Positions 1 through 7,041 of a stretch of 42,308 nt of DNA are shown piece after piece. The stretch's first letter is position 1, and every line of letters starts with the position of its first letter. The notes beneath the pieces were generated by a model, which was given only the letters and a program-made list of their open reading frames with translations, was not told the DNA's origin and did not search any database. Source of the stretch: an uncultured Clostridia bacterium. Its GTDB lineage: Bacteria; Bacillota; Clostridia; Oscillospirales; Ruminococcaceae. The position numbers were made by a program, and so were the translations under genes. The DNA lies in assembly GCA_947631995.1 (NCBI GenBank), contig CANRNT010000018.1, positions 1 through 42,308 on the forward strand, given 5' to 3'.

Positions 1-103
1 AAACAATATAAAAGTCTTTGGAAAGGGGTATGGGGAAAAGCCTTTCTTCAGAAAGGTTTTCCCCAAAAGAAAAACAGATAGGGTAGATAAGCCCCGATTT
101 ATC
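1..103 (+). repeat. Arm of a dispersed palindromic element, cut by the window edge
   Basis: Positions 1-90 are almost identical to the reverse complement of 19601-19690, with 3 mismatches, all at 78-82. Similarity returns at the GATTTATC tail (96-103). The core is a hairpin with arms GGGGAAAA and TTTTCCCC around CCTTTCT/AGAAAGG (32-64). The same design occurs a third time, in the plus orientation, near 19800-19874. The left part of this copy lies outside the window. Confidence 0.8.
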
Positions 104-123
104 AAGCATATAGCTCCGTAACG

Positions 124-169
124 AAAAGCGTATCGCTGGCACAGAGAAAGGTGTTAGCGATACGCTTTT
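124..169 (-). terminator. Terminator of the XRE regulator gene
   Basis: A perfect 14-bp inverted repeat (124-137 and 156-169, arm AAAAGCGTATCGCT) has an 18-nt loop. It lies just past the stop codon at 188 and ends in TTTT on the minus strand. The arms begin and end with A4/T4, so it may work in both directions. Confidence 0.75.
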
Positions 170-187
170 ATGTTGAGATGATGAAAA

Positions 188-826
188 TTATTTACGATCC
201 GTTGTTTCCGACGCTGTCGGCTGACCTTTAGATCTGTAACTCAGCCGCGACCACAGCACAATTATTATTTGTCCTATAACTCCGAAAATAAATATCTTCC
301 ACAAATTATGCCCCGATGTCAGGAGATTTAAATACACAGCCGCCAGGAACGACCAAACAAGGAGCGAGATGATAAGGAAATTTCTCCGCGAGTTGAACCA
401 AGCCGAGTTGAAGATGAGCCATACTATCATTGAAACAGGCACAGCGTATACAAAGCAAAGCCAAGGAGAAAAGCTGTTTTTGAACGCGGTATCGATTATA
501 AAATACACAAACGCCGCGACCAGCCATACCAGCATAATGCTTATACCGACAATGAAGCCGTGATTGCGTGCCTTTTGCTCGGGCGGTATAGATGAGGGCT
601 TTGGAGGGGCGGAATGCTCCGACTGAACGAGATGATCCAAGGTAACGCCGAATATATCGGCTATTTCCTTGAGCACTATAACGTCAGGTATCGACTCCCC
701 GCGTTCCCATTTTGAAACTGCCTTGTCGGAGTAGTGAAGCTTTTCCGAAAGCTCCAACTGCGTCATTCCCACACTCTGGCGCAGAGCGCTGATATTTTTG
801 GCTATTATGGGCTTCAGATCCTTCAC
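188..826 (-). CDS. Membrane-anchored XRE-family transcriptional regulator
   Basis: This 212-residue protein has an N-terminal helix-turn-helix of the XRE/Cro-CI type (about residues 7-67, with MTQLELSEKL and AVSKWERGESIPD). A Pro/Ser linker follows, then about four hydrophobic segments (near 90-112, 121-141, 150-170 and 176-192). This points to a DNA-binding domain tethered to the membrane, a layout known in many Clostridia whose signals are mostly undefined. The GTG at 826 is preferred because an AAAGGAA ribosome site lies about 9 nt upstream; a longer frame reaches a GTG at 859 with no such site. The gene is alone on its transcript. The family call is firm; the target and signal are unknown. 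Confidence 0.85.
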   Translation of the reverse strand: MKDLKPIIAKNISALRQSVGMTQLELSEKLHYSDKAVSKWERGESIPDVIVLKEIADIFGVTLDHLVQSEHSAPPKPSSIPPEQKARNHGFIVGISIMLVWLVAAFVYFIIDTAFKNSFSPWLCFVYAVPVSMIVWLIFNSAWFNSRRNFLIISLLVWSFLAAVYLNLLTSGHNLWKIFIFGVIGQIIIVLWSRLSYRSKGQPTASETTDRK

Positions 827-898
827 CTTGCCGCACTTCCTTTCTATGAATATTTTCACGTCTTAAACCTTGCGCATAGGACGTAAAGGCATATAATG

Positions 899-1157
899 AA
901 ATCATTTATGATTTTATTATATCATAAAAGCGTAAGCGTTATGATATAATTGTCCGATACGTCGGGAGCAGACCCTTTGGTCTGCGTATCGACGAGGACA
1001 TAAATATATAATAAAATCATTTATGATTTTCATTATATCATAAAAGCGTAAGCGTTATGATATAATAGTCCGATACGTCGGGAGCAGACCCTTTGGTCTG
1101 CGTATCGACGAGGACATACGAGTATAATAAAATCATCTATGATTTTATTATATCATA
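899..1157 (-). repeat. Tandem 116-bp structured repeat upstream of the XRE gene
   Basis: Two nearly identical units (899-1002 and 1014-1118) are followed by a partial third (1130-1157). Each unit has three palindromes: AAATCAT/ATGATTT; an 11-bp inverted repeat, TTATATCATAA and its partner, around an 11-nt loop (917-949, 1033-1065); and a longer hairpin with arms CGATACG/CGTATCG and CAGACC/GGTCTG. Copy 2 has a one-base insertion at 1031. The region between the regulator start (826) and the ApbE stop (1274) holds no gene, and I recognise nothing in 1181-1273. Confidence 0.85.
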
Positions 1158-1180
1158 TCCGTAGAGTTAAATCAAGTCAA
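1152..1180 (-). promoter_or_regulatory. Sigma-A promoter, probably of the XRE gene
   Basis: On the minus strand TTGACT (1175-1180) and TATGAT (1152-1157) are separated by 17 nt. Transcription from here would carry about 320 nt of leader, including the tandem repeats, before the XRE start codon. Confidence 0.5.
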
Positions 1181-1273
1181 AAAAGTATGTAATTTTCGCT
1201 TTTTTTCAATGCCTCTCTACCAAGGGTAGATAACGGCTCTACTTGTAAAATGCCCGTATAAGGACAAAAATCT

Positions 1274-2305
1274 CTAATCTATAACGTTTACGGTAAAGTC
1301 TTTGTGATCCTTGTCGGGTGTAAAGCTGTCGGCAGCGCCGCCTGTGATGTATATCTGACCGTCCTTGCAAACGAGCAGCATATCAAAATCCCTGTGCTGC
1401 CGCCAATAGTCAACAGCGTTGTCCTTTCCCATAACGAACAGCGCGGTGGACAGCGCGTCGCAGAGCTTGCCCTCCTTGGCGATAACGGTCACGGAGAGCA
1501 AATCGTTGTCAACGGGCATACCGCTTTCCGGGTCGATTATGTGACCGTAGATCGTGCCGTCACCAGCGGTGAAATTACGTTCGTACAGTCCCGAAGTGAC
1601 GATAGCGCAGTCGGAAGCCTCTATCACGCCCAATTCTCCGCTGCCGTTCGGGTCGCGCAGACCTATCCTCCAACTGCTTCCGTCAGGCTTGTCGCCTATG
1701 AGCTGAATGTTTCCGCCCAGATCGAGAAGCGCCGACGTAACGCCGTTTTCTTTGAGTACAGCGGCAGCCCTGTCGCCCGCAAAGCCCTTGCCGACCGCGC
1801 CTGTATCTATCATAACTCCCTTTGGCAGAGATATGGTGTTTCCGCTTACGGATACCTTTTCATATCCGACGTTTTCAAGCAGAGCTTTTAGCTCTTTGCT
1901 GTTTGGAACGGCATATTTGCCTGTCGTGAAGCCCCATGCGCTCACCACGGGGTAGAGAGTAGGCTCTAATGCGCCGTCCGTTCGCTGTGCCATATCCAGC
2001 ATAAAAGAGACAAGCTCTGCCGTGTCGCCGCTTACGGAGGTTTCTCCGCCGCCGTTTACCGAGTATATCTCGCTTTGGCTGTCTGTCACAGACCATAGCC
2101 CGTCAAGACGCTGTATCTCTTTCTTTGCTTCCGAGGCAGCCTTTTGCGCTTCATCTCCGTAAACGGTAATGGACATATATGTGTCCATGGCGAAAAAATC
2201 CGTCTGCACGGGCTTTTCCGCGCCGAACTTAAGCGAGCATGACGAAAAGACTGCCGCCATACATATCGCGGCAAGAATTATCGTAATTCTTCTGCGTATC
2301 AGCAT
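1274..2305 (-). CDS. apbE: FAD:protein FMN transferase (ApbE family), lipoprotein
   Basis: ApbE enzymes move FMN from FAD onto a Thr of target proteins outside the membrane, such as Rnf/Nqr subunits and extracellular flavoprotein reductases. This 343-residue protein has a lipoprotein signal with lipobox FSSC (C23), the early FAMDTYMSI motif, and the FAD/Mg region MIDTGAVGKGFAGD (about 165-178), DLGGN (about 195-199) and GHIIDPESG. The ATG at 2305 is chosen because AGGGAGG lies about 8 nt upstream. A TTG at 2356, overlapping the upstream stop, lacks a ribosome site. It follows the serine hydrolase gene by 47 nt and is probably cotranscribed. No Rnf or Nqr gene is in the window, so its target is unknown. 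Confidence 0.93.
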   Translation of the reverse strand: MLIRRRITIILAAICMAAVFSSCSLKFGAEKPVQTDFFAMDTYMSITVYGDEAQKAASEAKKEIQRLDGLWSVTDSQSEIYSVNGGGETSVSGDTAELVSFMLDMAQRTDGALEPTLYPVVSAWGFTTGKYAVPNSKELKALLENVGYEKVSVSGNTISLPKGVMIDTGAVGKGFAGDRAAAVLKENGVTSALLDLGGNIQLIGDKPDGSSWRIGLRDPNGSGELGVIEASDCAIVTSGLYERNFTAGDGTIYGHIIDPESGMPVDNDLLSVTVIAKEGKLCDALSTALFVMGKDNAVDYWRQHRDFDMLLVCKDGQIYITGGAADSFTPDKDHKDFTVNVID

Positions 2306-2352
2306 AGCGGCAGCCTCCCTTATCTTCTTATTTTTATTTTGCGAAAACAAAA

Positions 2353-3576
2353 TCAATTTTCGTCATATGGTGTGGTGTTAGTCGTTTCAGATGTTTTGAC
2401 AGCCTCCGGTGCAGCTTCCGGCGGCGTGCTTTCTTCAGGAGAAGTAGTTTCAGGCGCGGGCTCTGTCGTGGTTTCTTCAGTCGGGGAAGTCTGCTCCGCT
2501 GCGGTGGTCGTAGTTTTTGCCGCTTCCTTTTCGGCGGTGTATTTGTTTACTTCAGCCCTTGCGGCAGCAGCGATATTTGTCATATATTTGTCGTTTACGT
2601 TGTAATCGTTTATGTTGGTCATCACAACAAGAATATACGGCTCGTTCCCGCCGAAATAGCACACTTCGTGGTATACGCCCGAATACAGACCGTACTTTCC
2701 TGCAACAGACTCTTTAGAGAAATAATTCTTTATCCTCAGTCCTTCAGAGCCCAGCAGCGCATTCCATGCCGTCTGCCACGACTTGCCGCTGTTTGTTGAC
2801 ATCTGCTGCATTTTCCGCATAGAGGTAAGTATAAAGTCAGGGGTAAGGTCAGCAAAATGATTATATGAATAAAGCTTTACGTTGCTGTAGCCCCAATCGC
2901 TCATCATTTTGTTGAAGCCTTCGGTGCCGAATAAACGCACCAGCATATCGTGCGCAACGTTGTCAGAGTATCTGAGCGAATAGTCGATAAGCTGCTCTAT
3001 GGTGTACTTTTCGCCAACGCCTCTGTGAATTATAACTCCTGAGCCGCCGTGGTAGTCGTCTGCGGTGTATGTAACCGTTTCGCTAAGGCTGTGAACGCCA
3101 TTTTCAAGCTGTGTGCAGCAGTAGTATACATACGGCAGCTTTATCATGCTCGCGCCGTAATATACGCGGTTCGGTGCGTTTGAATAAAGCGTTTTTCCGT
3201 CCATGCAGTAAAGAATGACGCTGCTGTTGTACGGATAGTTTTTTACAAAGCTGCCAAGGCTGCCGTCCTCTGCTGTATTATGCGACACTTTTGCGATCGG
3301 AGCTGCATGAACTGCCGCTGTTTGCGGGGCAGTAGTCTCTTGCTCCGGTGTTATTGTGGTGGTCGTTTCAGCAGTCGTAGTGGTTGTTGTAGTCTTTTTT
3401 GCCGAAGTCTTGGCGGTTTTGGCAGTTGTTATCGCAGTTGTTGTTTCGGAAGTAGTTTCAGCCTGCGTAACGATAGGCTGTGAACTGTTTTCATTGCTTT
3501 TTCCGCAGCCTGTGCAGGAAAGCCCCATGAGAGCCGCCAGCGCTATAGCTGCTATTCTCTTTCTGCATTTATACAT
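2353..3576 (-). CDS. Class A beta-lactamase-like serine hydrolase, lipoprotein
   Basis: The 407-residue precursor starts with a lipoprotein-type signal (probable lipid Cys C24, TGC). A Thr-rich low-complexity linker (about 37-90) follows, then a penicillin-recognising serine hydrolase domain. The active-site motifs are visible: SxxK as SMIK (143-146), SDN (204-206) and a KTG-like KYG (294-296). The C-terminus is another Thr/Glu/Pro-rich tail of about 50 residues. The family includes class A beta-lactamases and related cell-wall enzymes. KYG in place of KTG/KSG and the long linkers make a wall-associated role more likely than drug resistance, but that is inference. It is the first gene of a unit with apbE. 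Confidence 0.82.
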   Translation of the reverse strand: MYKCRKRIAAIALAALMGLSCTGCGKSNENSSQPIVTQAETTSETTTAITTAKTAKTSAKKTTTTTTTAETTTTITPEQETTAPQTAAVHAAPIAKVSHNTAEDGSLGSFVKNYPYNSSVILYCMDGKTLYSNAPNRVYYGASMIKLPYVYYCCTQLENGVHSLSETVTYTADDYHGGSGVIIHRGVGEKYTIEQLIDYSLRYSDNVAHDMLVRLFGTEGFNKMMSDWGYSNVKLYSYNHFADLTPDFILTSMRKMQQMSTNSGKSWQTAWNALLGSEGLRIKNYFSKESVAGKYGLYSGVYHEVCYFGGNEPYILVVMTNINDYNVNDKYMTNIAAAARAEVNKYTAEKEAAKTTTTAAEQTSPTEETTTEPAPETTSPEESTPPEAAPEAVKTSETTNTTPYDEN

Positions 3577-3603
3577 TATGTCACCTCATTGTGTTATAGC
3601 ATT

Positions 3604-3632
3604 ATAATAAACTATTTTGGTGATCTTGTCAA
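3604..3632 (-). promoter_or_regulatory. Sigma-A promoter of the serine hydrolase-apbE unit
   Basis: On the minus strand TTGACA (3627-3632) is followed after 17 nt by TATTAT (3604-3609), about 30 nt before the start codon at 3576. A TATAAT lies 3 nt further on, with a 20-nt spacing. Confidence 0.65.
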
Positions 3633-3648
3633 GAAAAATAAAAAAATA

Positions 3649-3674
3649 AAGGCACCATCATTTGATGATGCCTT
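3649..3674 (-). terminator. Intrinsic terminator after the DUF6465-type gene
   Basis: A hairpin pairs AAGGCA and CATCA with TGATG and TGCCTT. On the minus strand it is followed by a T-rich run (3634-3650). Confidence 0.8.
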
Positions 3675-3694
3675 GACGTTTCTCAGCTTTCAGA

Positions 3695-4078
3695 TCAAAG
3701 GTCTACTTTCTTTCCCTCGGCCTTGCCGTTTACAACATAGTAAGCAGCATTCTCTTCGGGCTTTACATAGATCTCGATAGACTTGATAGCTCCTCTTTTG
3801 TTCTCTGCCTTATAAGCCTCACGAACCTTGTCAGCTATCTCAGCGGTAGAGATCTGTCTGCCGTCGAACTCAACGTAAGCAGTTACCTTTTCGGTAGCCT
3901 TCTTAGCGCTGGAAGCAGCCTTCTTAGCAGTTGAAGCAGCCTTCTTAGCGGTCGTGCCTGCTGCCTTTGCGGCCTTCTTAACGGTAGGATTTTCCTTAGC
4001 CTTTGCTACTGCCTTTTCAGCCTTCTTAACGACCTTCTCAGCAGTATCTTCGATCTTCTTCTTTGCAGATGTAGCCAT
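3695..4078 (-). CDS. Lys/Ala-rich DUF6465-type protein, histone H1-like tail
   Basis: The 127-residue protein is made of two parts. Residues 1-65 are a basic, Ala/Lys-rich repeat region (runs such as KKAASTAKKAASSAKKA) like bacterial histone-H1-like proteins. Residues 66-127 form a compact domain (AYVEFDGRQISTAEI through VNGKAEGKKVDL) that resembles the clostridial DUF6465 family. Its function is not known; DNA or polyanion binding is inferred from charge. It lies 28 nt downstream of HU in the same direction and before a strong terminator, so the two are probably cotranscribed from the HU promoter, which fits a nucleoid role. Confidence 0.75.
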   Translation of the reverse strand: MATSAKKKIEDTAEKVVKKAEKAVAKAKENPTVKKAAKAAGTTAKKAASTAKKAASSAKKATEKVTAYVEFDGRQISTAEIADKVREAYKAENKRGAIKSIEIYVKPEENAAYYVVNGKAEGKKVDL

Positions 4079-4106
4079 TTTCTTTTTACTCCTTTTCAGT
4101 TTTTGT

Positions 4107-4385
4107 TCAACCCTTTGCTACCGAATCCTTCAAAGCCTTTGAGGGCTTGAATGCAGGTACCTGCTTGGCAGCAACGGTTTTCTTGACTTTAGTTACGGGA
4201 TTGTATGCTTCTTTTTGTGCTCTTTCTCTTGTTTCAAAGGTTCCGAAGCCCGAAATAGATACCTTGCCTCCGGCAACGAGTGTCTTTTCGATAGTATCGG
4301 TAAATGTGCGAACGAGCTTTTCGCAGTCTTTCTTTGTAAAGCCGGTTTCCTTGGAAATGCAGCTTATAAGCTCGACTCTGTTCAT
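4107..4385 (-). CDS. hup: HU-family DNA-binding protein
   Basis: This 92-residue protein is a full-length HU. It has the N-terminal helices (MNRVELISCISKETGFTKKD), the GGKVSISGFGTFETRERA strand region (39-56), a DNA-binding arm with NPVTK (62-66), and the terminal PAFKPSKALKDSV. HU dimers bend and compact DNA. A GGAGGG ribosome site lies about 8 nt before the ATG. The promoter is a perfect consensus, in keeping with an abundant protein. One oddity is that the arm reads EAYNPVTKVKKT rather than the more usual GRNPQTG. Confidence 0.95.
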   Translation of the reverse strand: MNRVELISCISKETGFTKKDCEKLVRTFTDTIEKTLVAGGKVSISGFGTFETRERAQKEAYNPVTKVKKTVAAKQVPAFKPSKALKDSVAKG

Positions 4386-4418
4386 GGTTATCCCTCCAAA
4401 TATATTTTATTAATTGTG

Positions 4419-4447
4419 ATTATAGACCATATTTCGGTGTTTGTCAA
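4419..4447 (-). promoter_or_regulatory. Consensus sigma-A promoter of HU
   Basis: On the minus strand TTGACA (4442-4447) and TATAAT (4419-4424) are separated by exactly 17 nt, about 34 nt before the HU start. Confidence 0.8.
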
Positions 4448-4608
4448 ATGTTTTTTCAAAAAAATACTTATTTGAGGGAAATTTTGTAGATTTACATAAA
4501 CTATACGACTGCTTTAGCACGGCAACTTGTTTATAAACACAATAAAAGTCTACATTAATCTGAACAAAAAAGCTCCCGTGAAAATTAAAGATAACACATT
4601 TTACAGAA

Positions 4609-4641
4609 ACAGCGGCACGAAAACCTGTCTCGCGCCGCTGT
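4609..4641 (-). terminator. Terminator after the small acidic membrane protein gene
   Basis: The arms ACAGCGGC-CG and CG-GCCGCTGT flank an 11-nt loop, 10 nt past the stop codon. The T-run on the minus strand is short, so strength is uncertain. The stretch 4448-4608 between this hairpin and the HU promoter is AT-rich and I see nothing else in it. Confidence 0.6.
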
Positions 4642-4651
4642 CATCTTTAAC

Positions 4652-4939
4652 TTACTTGTCTGTATCCTCTACAGCCTCTTCGATCTTATCGAGAGCCTCT
4701 TCAACGCTCTCAACACCTTCTTCGACCTTTTTCTCTGCCTCAGCGGAAGCTTCTTCTATTGCCTCCTCGGTAACGTCTGCGGTGTCCTCACATTCATCGC
4801 AGCACTCGCAGCAATCATCATCGTCGAATTCCTCGTAATCATACTCTTCCATTTCCTTGCGCTTTTTCAGAGTAAAGAGCGCAGCAGCAGCTCCTGCCAG
4901 AGCGGCAAGGCCGACAAATACCTTAAATCCCTTAGCCAT
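4652..4939 (-). CDS. Small acidic membrane-anchored protein with a Cys cluster
   Basis: This 95-residue protein has one N-terminal hydrophobic helix (about 6-23) and a basic stop-transfer KKRK. An Asp/Glu-rich region with a tight Cys cluster follows (C43, C44, C46, C47, C50). The tail is a highly charged, probably alpha-helical Glu/Ala/Val segment (55-95). The ATG at 4939 is preferred because AAGGAGATG lies just upstream; the frame runs open to 5038 without another ribosome site. I do not recognise the family. The Cys cluster could bind metal, but there is no defined motif. It has its own promoter and terminator. Confidence 0.7.
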   Translation of the reverse strand: MAKGFKVFVGLAALAGAAAALFTLKKRKEMEEYDYEEFDDDDCCECCDECEDTADVTEEAIEEASAEAEKKVEEGVESVEEALDKIEEAVEDTDK

Positions 4940-4976
4940 TGGTAAACATCTCCTTTTATAAAATTGGGCTAAAACG

Positions 4977-5005
4977 ATTATAACATATACAGAAACAAAT
5001 TTCAA
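4977..5005 (-). promoter_or_regulatory. Sigma-A promoter of the small acidic protein gene
   Basis: On the minus strand TTGAAA (5000-5005) and TATAAT (4977-4982) have a 17-nt spacer. Confidence 0.7.
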
Positions 5006-5060
5006 GCATTTTATACAAAAAAATTGTCCGATAAACACATTTTTTTAATTAATGCTCAAT

Positions 5061-5780
5061 TTACATATTGCCTGTCAGGTGCATAATGATACTTACAGCC
5101 GCCAGAGGCGCGGTCTCGCACCGCAAAATGCGCTCGCCGAGCCATATGGGCAATGCGCCGTTTTCCTCGCACAGCTTTACTTCGCTTTCGCTGAAGCCGC
5201 CCTCACAGCCAATCATCAGCGCGACTGACTTTTTATCCGCGATCATATCGCCGCACAGCCTTTCGCCGCCCTTTTCGTAGCATATCAGCGCAACATCGCA
5301 CCTGTTCAGGCTTGCGGCGGCTTCCTCAATGCTTATTATGTCCGTCACCTGCGGTATGATACCTCTTCCCGACTGCTTTGCGGCGCCCTCGGCTATCTTT
5401 TGCAGCCGCGCACGCTTTTTCTCAAAGCTTTTGCCGTCGGGACGGGAAATACATCTCTCAGTCAGCACGGGAACAATTTTGCAAACGCCCAGCTCCACGG
5501 CTTTCTGTACGATAAATTCCAGCTTGTCCTGCTTTGGAACAGCCTGAAACAGCGTAAGCTGAATACTCGGCTCAGCCTTTGTTTTCTGCGATGATATCAC
5601 GTCACACAGCACCTCAATGTCTGAAATGCTGCGTATTTTGCATAAGTATTCCATACCGCCGCTGCACAGGGTTATCTCATCGCCCAGCCTCATTCTCAGA
5701 GAGCGCCCGATGTGTACGGCGTCGTCGCCCGAAATGCGCGCGGTGTTTTCGTTTATATCGTCAGTAAAAAATCTCGGCAT
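5061..5780 (-). CDS. rsmE: 16S rRNA (uracil-1498-N3)-methyltransferase RsmE
   Basis: RsmE methylates N3 of U1498 in 16S rRNA with S-adenosylmethionine. It belongs to the SPOUT (knotted) class. The 239-residue length is typical. Visible are an N-terminal PUA-like region (MPRFF, SGDDAVHIGRSLRMRLGD) and the C-terminal knot motifs IGCEGGFSESEV (about 190-201) and LGERILRCETAPLAA (about 214-228), which form the cofactor site. It is transcribed away from hrcA. In many Bacillota rsmE lies just downstream of dnaJ and prmA; here it is divergent from the heat-shock operon and prmA is absent. Confidence 0.95.
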   Translation of the reverse strand: MPRFFTDDINENTARISGDDAVHIGRSLRMRLGDEITLCSGGMEYLCKIRSISDIEVLCDVISSQKTKAEPSIQLTLFQAVPKQDKLEFIVQKAVELGVCKIVPVLTERCISRPDGKSFEKKRARLQKIAEGAAKQSGRGIIPQVTDIISIEEAAASLNRCDVALICYEKGGERLCGDMIADKKSVALMIGCEGGFSESEVKLCEENGALPIWLGERILRCETAPLAAVSIIMHLTGNM

Positions 5781-5801
5781 ATAAGCTCACCTCATACTAT
5801 T

Positions 5802-5830
5802 ATTATAACTTAATGCTGCCCGTTTTTCAA
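5802..5830 (-). promoter_or_regulatory. Sigma-A promoter of rsmE
   Basis: On the minus strand TTGAAA (5825-5830) and TATAAT (5802-5807) have a 17-nt spacer, about 20 nt before the start codon. Confidence 0.7.
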
Positions 5831-5904
5831 TACGTTGGGGCAAAATGTACAAATAATTTGTTTTGACGGGGCGCAACTTCGTGCAAAAAATTGTTTGCAC
5901 CCTA

Positions 5905-5933
5905 TTGACAAGAAAGCAAAATGGTGGTATCAT
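5905..5933 (+). promoter_or_regulatory. Promoter of the hrcA heat-shock operon
   Basis: TTGACA (5905-5910) and TATCAT (5928-5933) are separated by 17 nt. The predicted start of transcription, near 5940, falls inside the CIRCE operator, the usual layout for HrcA repression. Confidence 0.8.
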
Positions 5934-5937
5934 ATAC

Positions 5938-5964
5938 TTAGCACTCGAGGAGCAAGAGTGCTAA
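5938..5964 (+). promoter_or_regulatory. CIRCE operator (HrcA binding site)
   Basis: A perfect match to the CIRCE consensus: TTAGCACTC, a 9-nt spacer, GAGTGCTAA. HrcA binds this inverted repeat and represses groE and dnaK operons in Gram-positive bacteria. Confidence 0.97.
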
Positions 5965-5987
5965 CACTTCACAAAAACAAGTGCTAA
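5961..5987 (+). promoter_or_regulatory. Second, degenerate CIRCE-like inverted repeat
   Basis: CTAACACTT, a 9-nt spacer and AAGTGCTAA match the CIRCE consensus at 14 of 18 positions with exactly the right spacing. It shares CTAA (5961-5964) with the perfect CIRCE. It could be a second weaker HrcA site; this is an inference from pattern. Confidence 0.5.
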
Positions 5988-6010
5988 TCGGTCTGAAAGG
6001 CGGTGAGCAG

Positions 6011-7039
6011 GTGGACGATAGAAAGCTTCGTATACTTACGGCGGTGGTTGACGCTTATATACTGACGGGCGAGCCGGTCGGTTCAAAAACTATAATGGAT
6101 AAGGTAAGAGCCTCTTCCGCTACCATACGGAATGAAATGGCGGAGCTTGAAAAGCAGGGGTACCTGGAACAGCCGCATACTTCGGCAGGCAGAGTACCTA
6201 CCTATCTCGGATACAGGCTCTATGTCGATCAGCTTTTGAAGACCGATCCGCTTTCGGAAGAAGAAATGGAGAGTATTAACTCCATGTTGCATCAGCAGTC
6301 GGGAACTACGGACGACGAGCTTATACAAAACGCTTCGCTGGCTCTTGCACAGCTTACGCAATGCGCAACGGTCGTTGCGAACGCCACGCCGAAATTCTCC
6401 GTGATATCGCGTGTTGAGGTAGTGCCGACGGGCAAGAGAATGTACGTCATACTGATGATAACCTCATCGGGCGCGATAAAGAATAAGGTGTGCAGGCTGG
6501 AGTTTGACCTGACGCATGAGCAGCTTGAATTTTTCTCGCAGTTCATGAGGGAAAACCTCGAGGGCGTGGAGGTCGAAGCGCTTTCCGATGAGATGTTGGA
6601 TCGGCTGGAAACGGCGCTCGGAACGTATATGACCGTGCTTTCTCCGCTGATAAGCGAGATAATGAAGATGTCAAGAGAGATAGGGCATGAGGAATATTCG
6701 GTAAGCGGCGAGATGAACCTGCTTGCAAGACCCGACATTGACCGAAGCGAGATAATGACGTTTTTAGATAACAAAAAGGAGTTTGCCGATTTTTTGGGTT
6801 CAAGCTTCGACGGACTGCACGTTATGTTCTCGCATGAAAAGGACGGCTTCGTGATAAGCAATTCCAGTATAATAACATCTCCCTTTTCAAAGGACGGCAG
6901 ACAGGTAGGAACGCTCGGACTTATAGGCCCGATGAGAATAGATTATGCAAAGTATATACCGTATCTGGAATATTTCACCGATAAGCTCACGCAAATGCTT
7001 TCGGAGGACTCGGACAACGACGATGATAAGGAGCAGTAA
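6011..7039 (+). CDS. hrcA: Heat-inducible transcription repressor HrcA
   Basis: HrcA represses chaperone operons by binding CIRCE, and its activity is linked to GroEL. The 342-residue protein has the N-terminal winged helix (MDDRKLRILTAVVDAYILTG, ATIRNEMAELEKQGYLEQPH, SAGRVPT) and the longer C-terminal regulatory domain, ending in an Asp-rich tail. The GTG at 6011 is chosen because AAGGCGGTGA lies just upstream and the product then begins as the family does; a GTG at 5981 in the same frame lies within the operator. It is first in the operon and is therefore autoregulated. It ends 2 nt before grpE. Confidence 0.97.
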   Translation: MDDRKLRILTAVVDAYILTGEPVGSKTIMDKVRASSATIRNEMAELEKQGYLEQPHTSAGRVPTYLGYRLYVDQLLKTDPLSEEEMESINSMLHQQSGTTDDELIQNASLALAQLTQCATVVANATPKFSVISRVEVVPTGKRMYVILMITSSGAIKNKVCRLEFDLTHEQLEFFSQFMRENLEGVEVEALSDEMLDRLETALGTYMTVLSPLISEIMKMSREIGHEEYSVSGEMNLLARPDIDRSEIMTFLDNKKEFADFLGSSFDGLHVMFSHEKDGFVISNSSIITSPFSKDGRQVGTLGLIGPMRIDYAKYIPYLEYFTDKLTQMLSEDSDNDDDKEQ

Positions 7040-7041
7040 TA

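Noticed and set aside
899-1157. Possible CRISPR array
   Set aside because: The unit is 116 bp with only two full copies and no variable spacers of constant length; no cas genes.
6292-6861. A Ser-rich 189-codon frame on the minus strand
   Set aside because: Antisense to hrcA, with no supporting signals.
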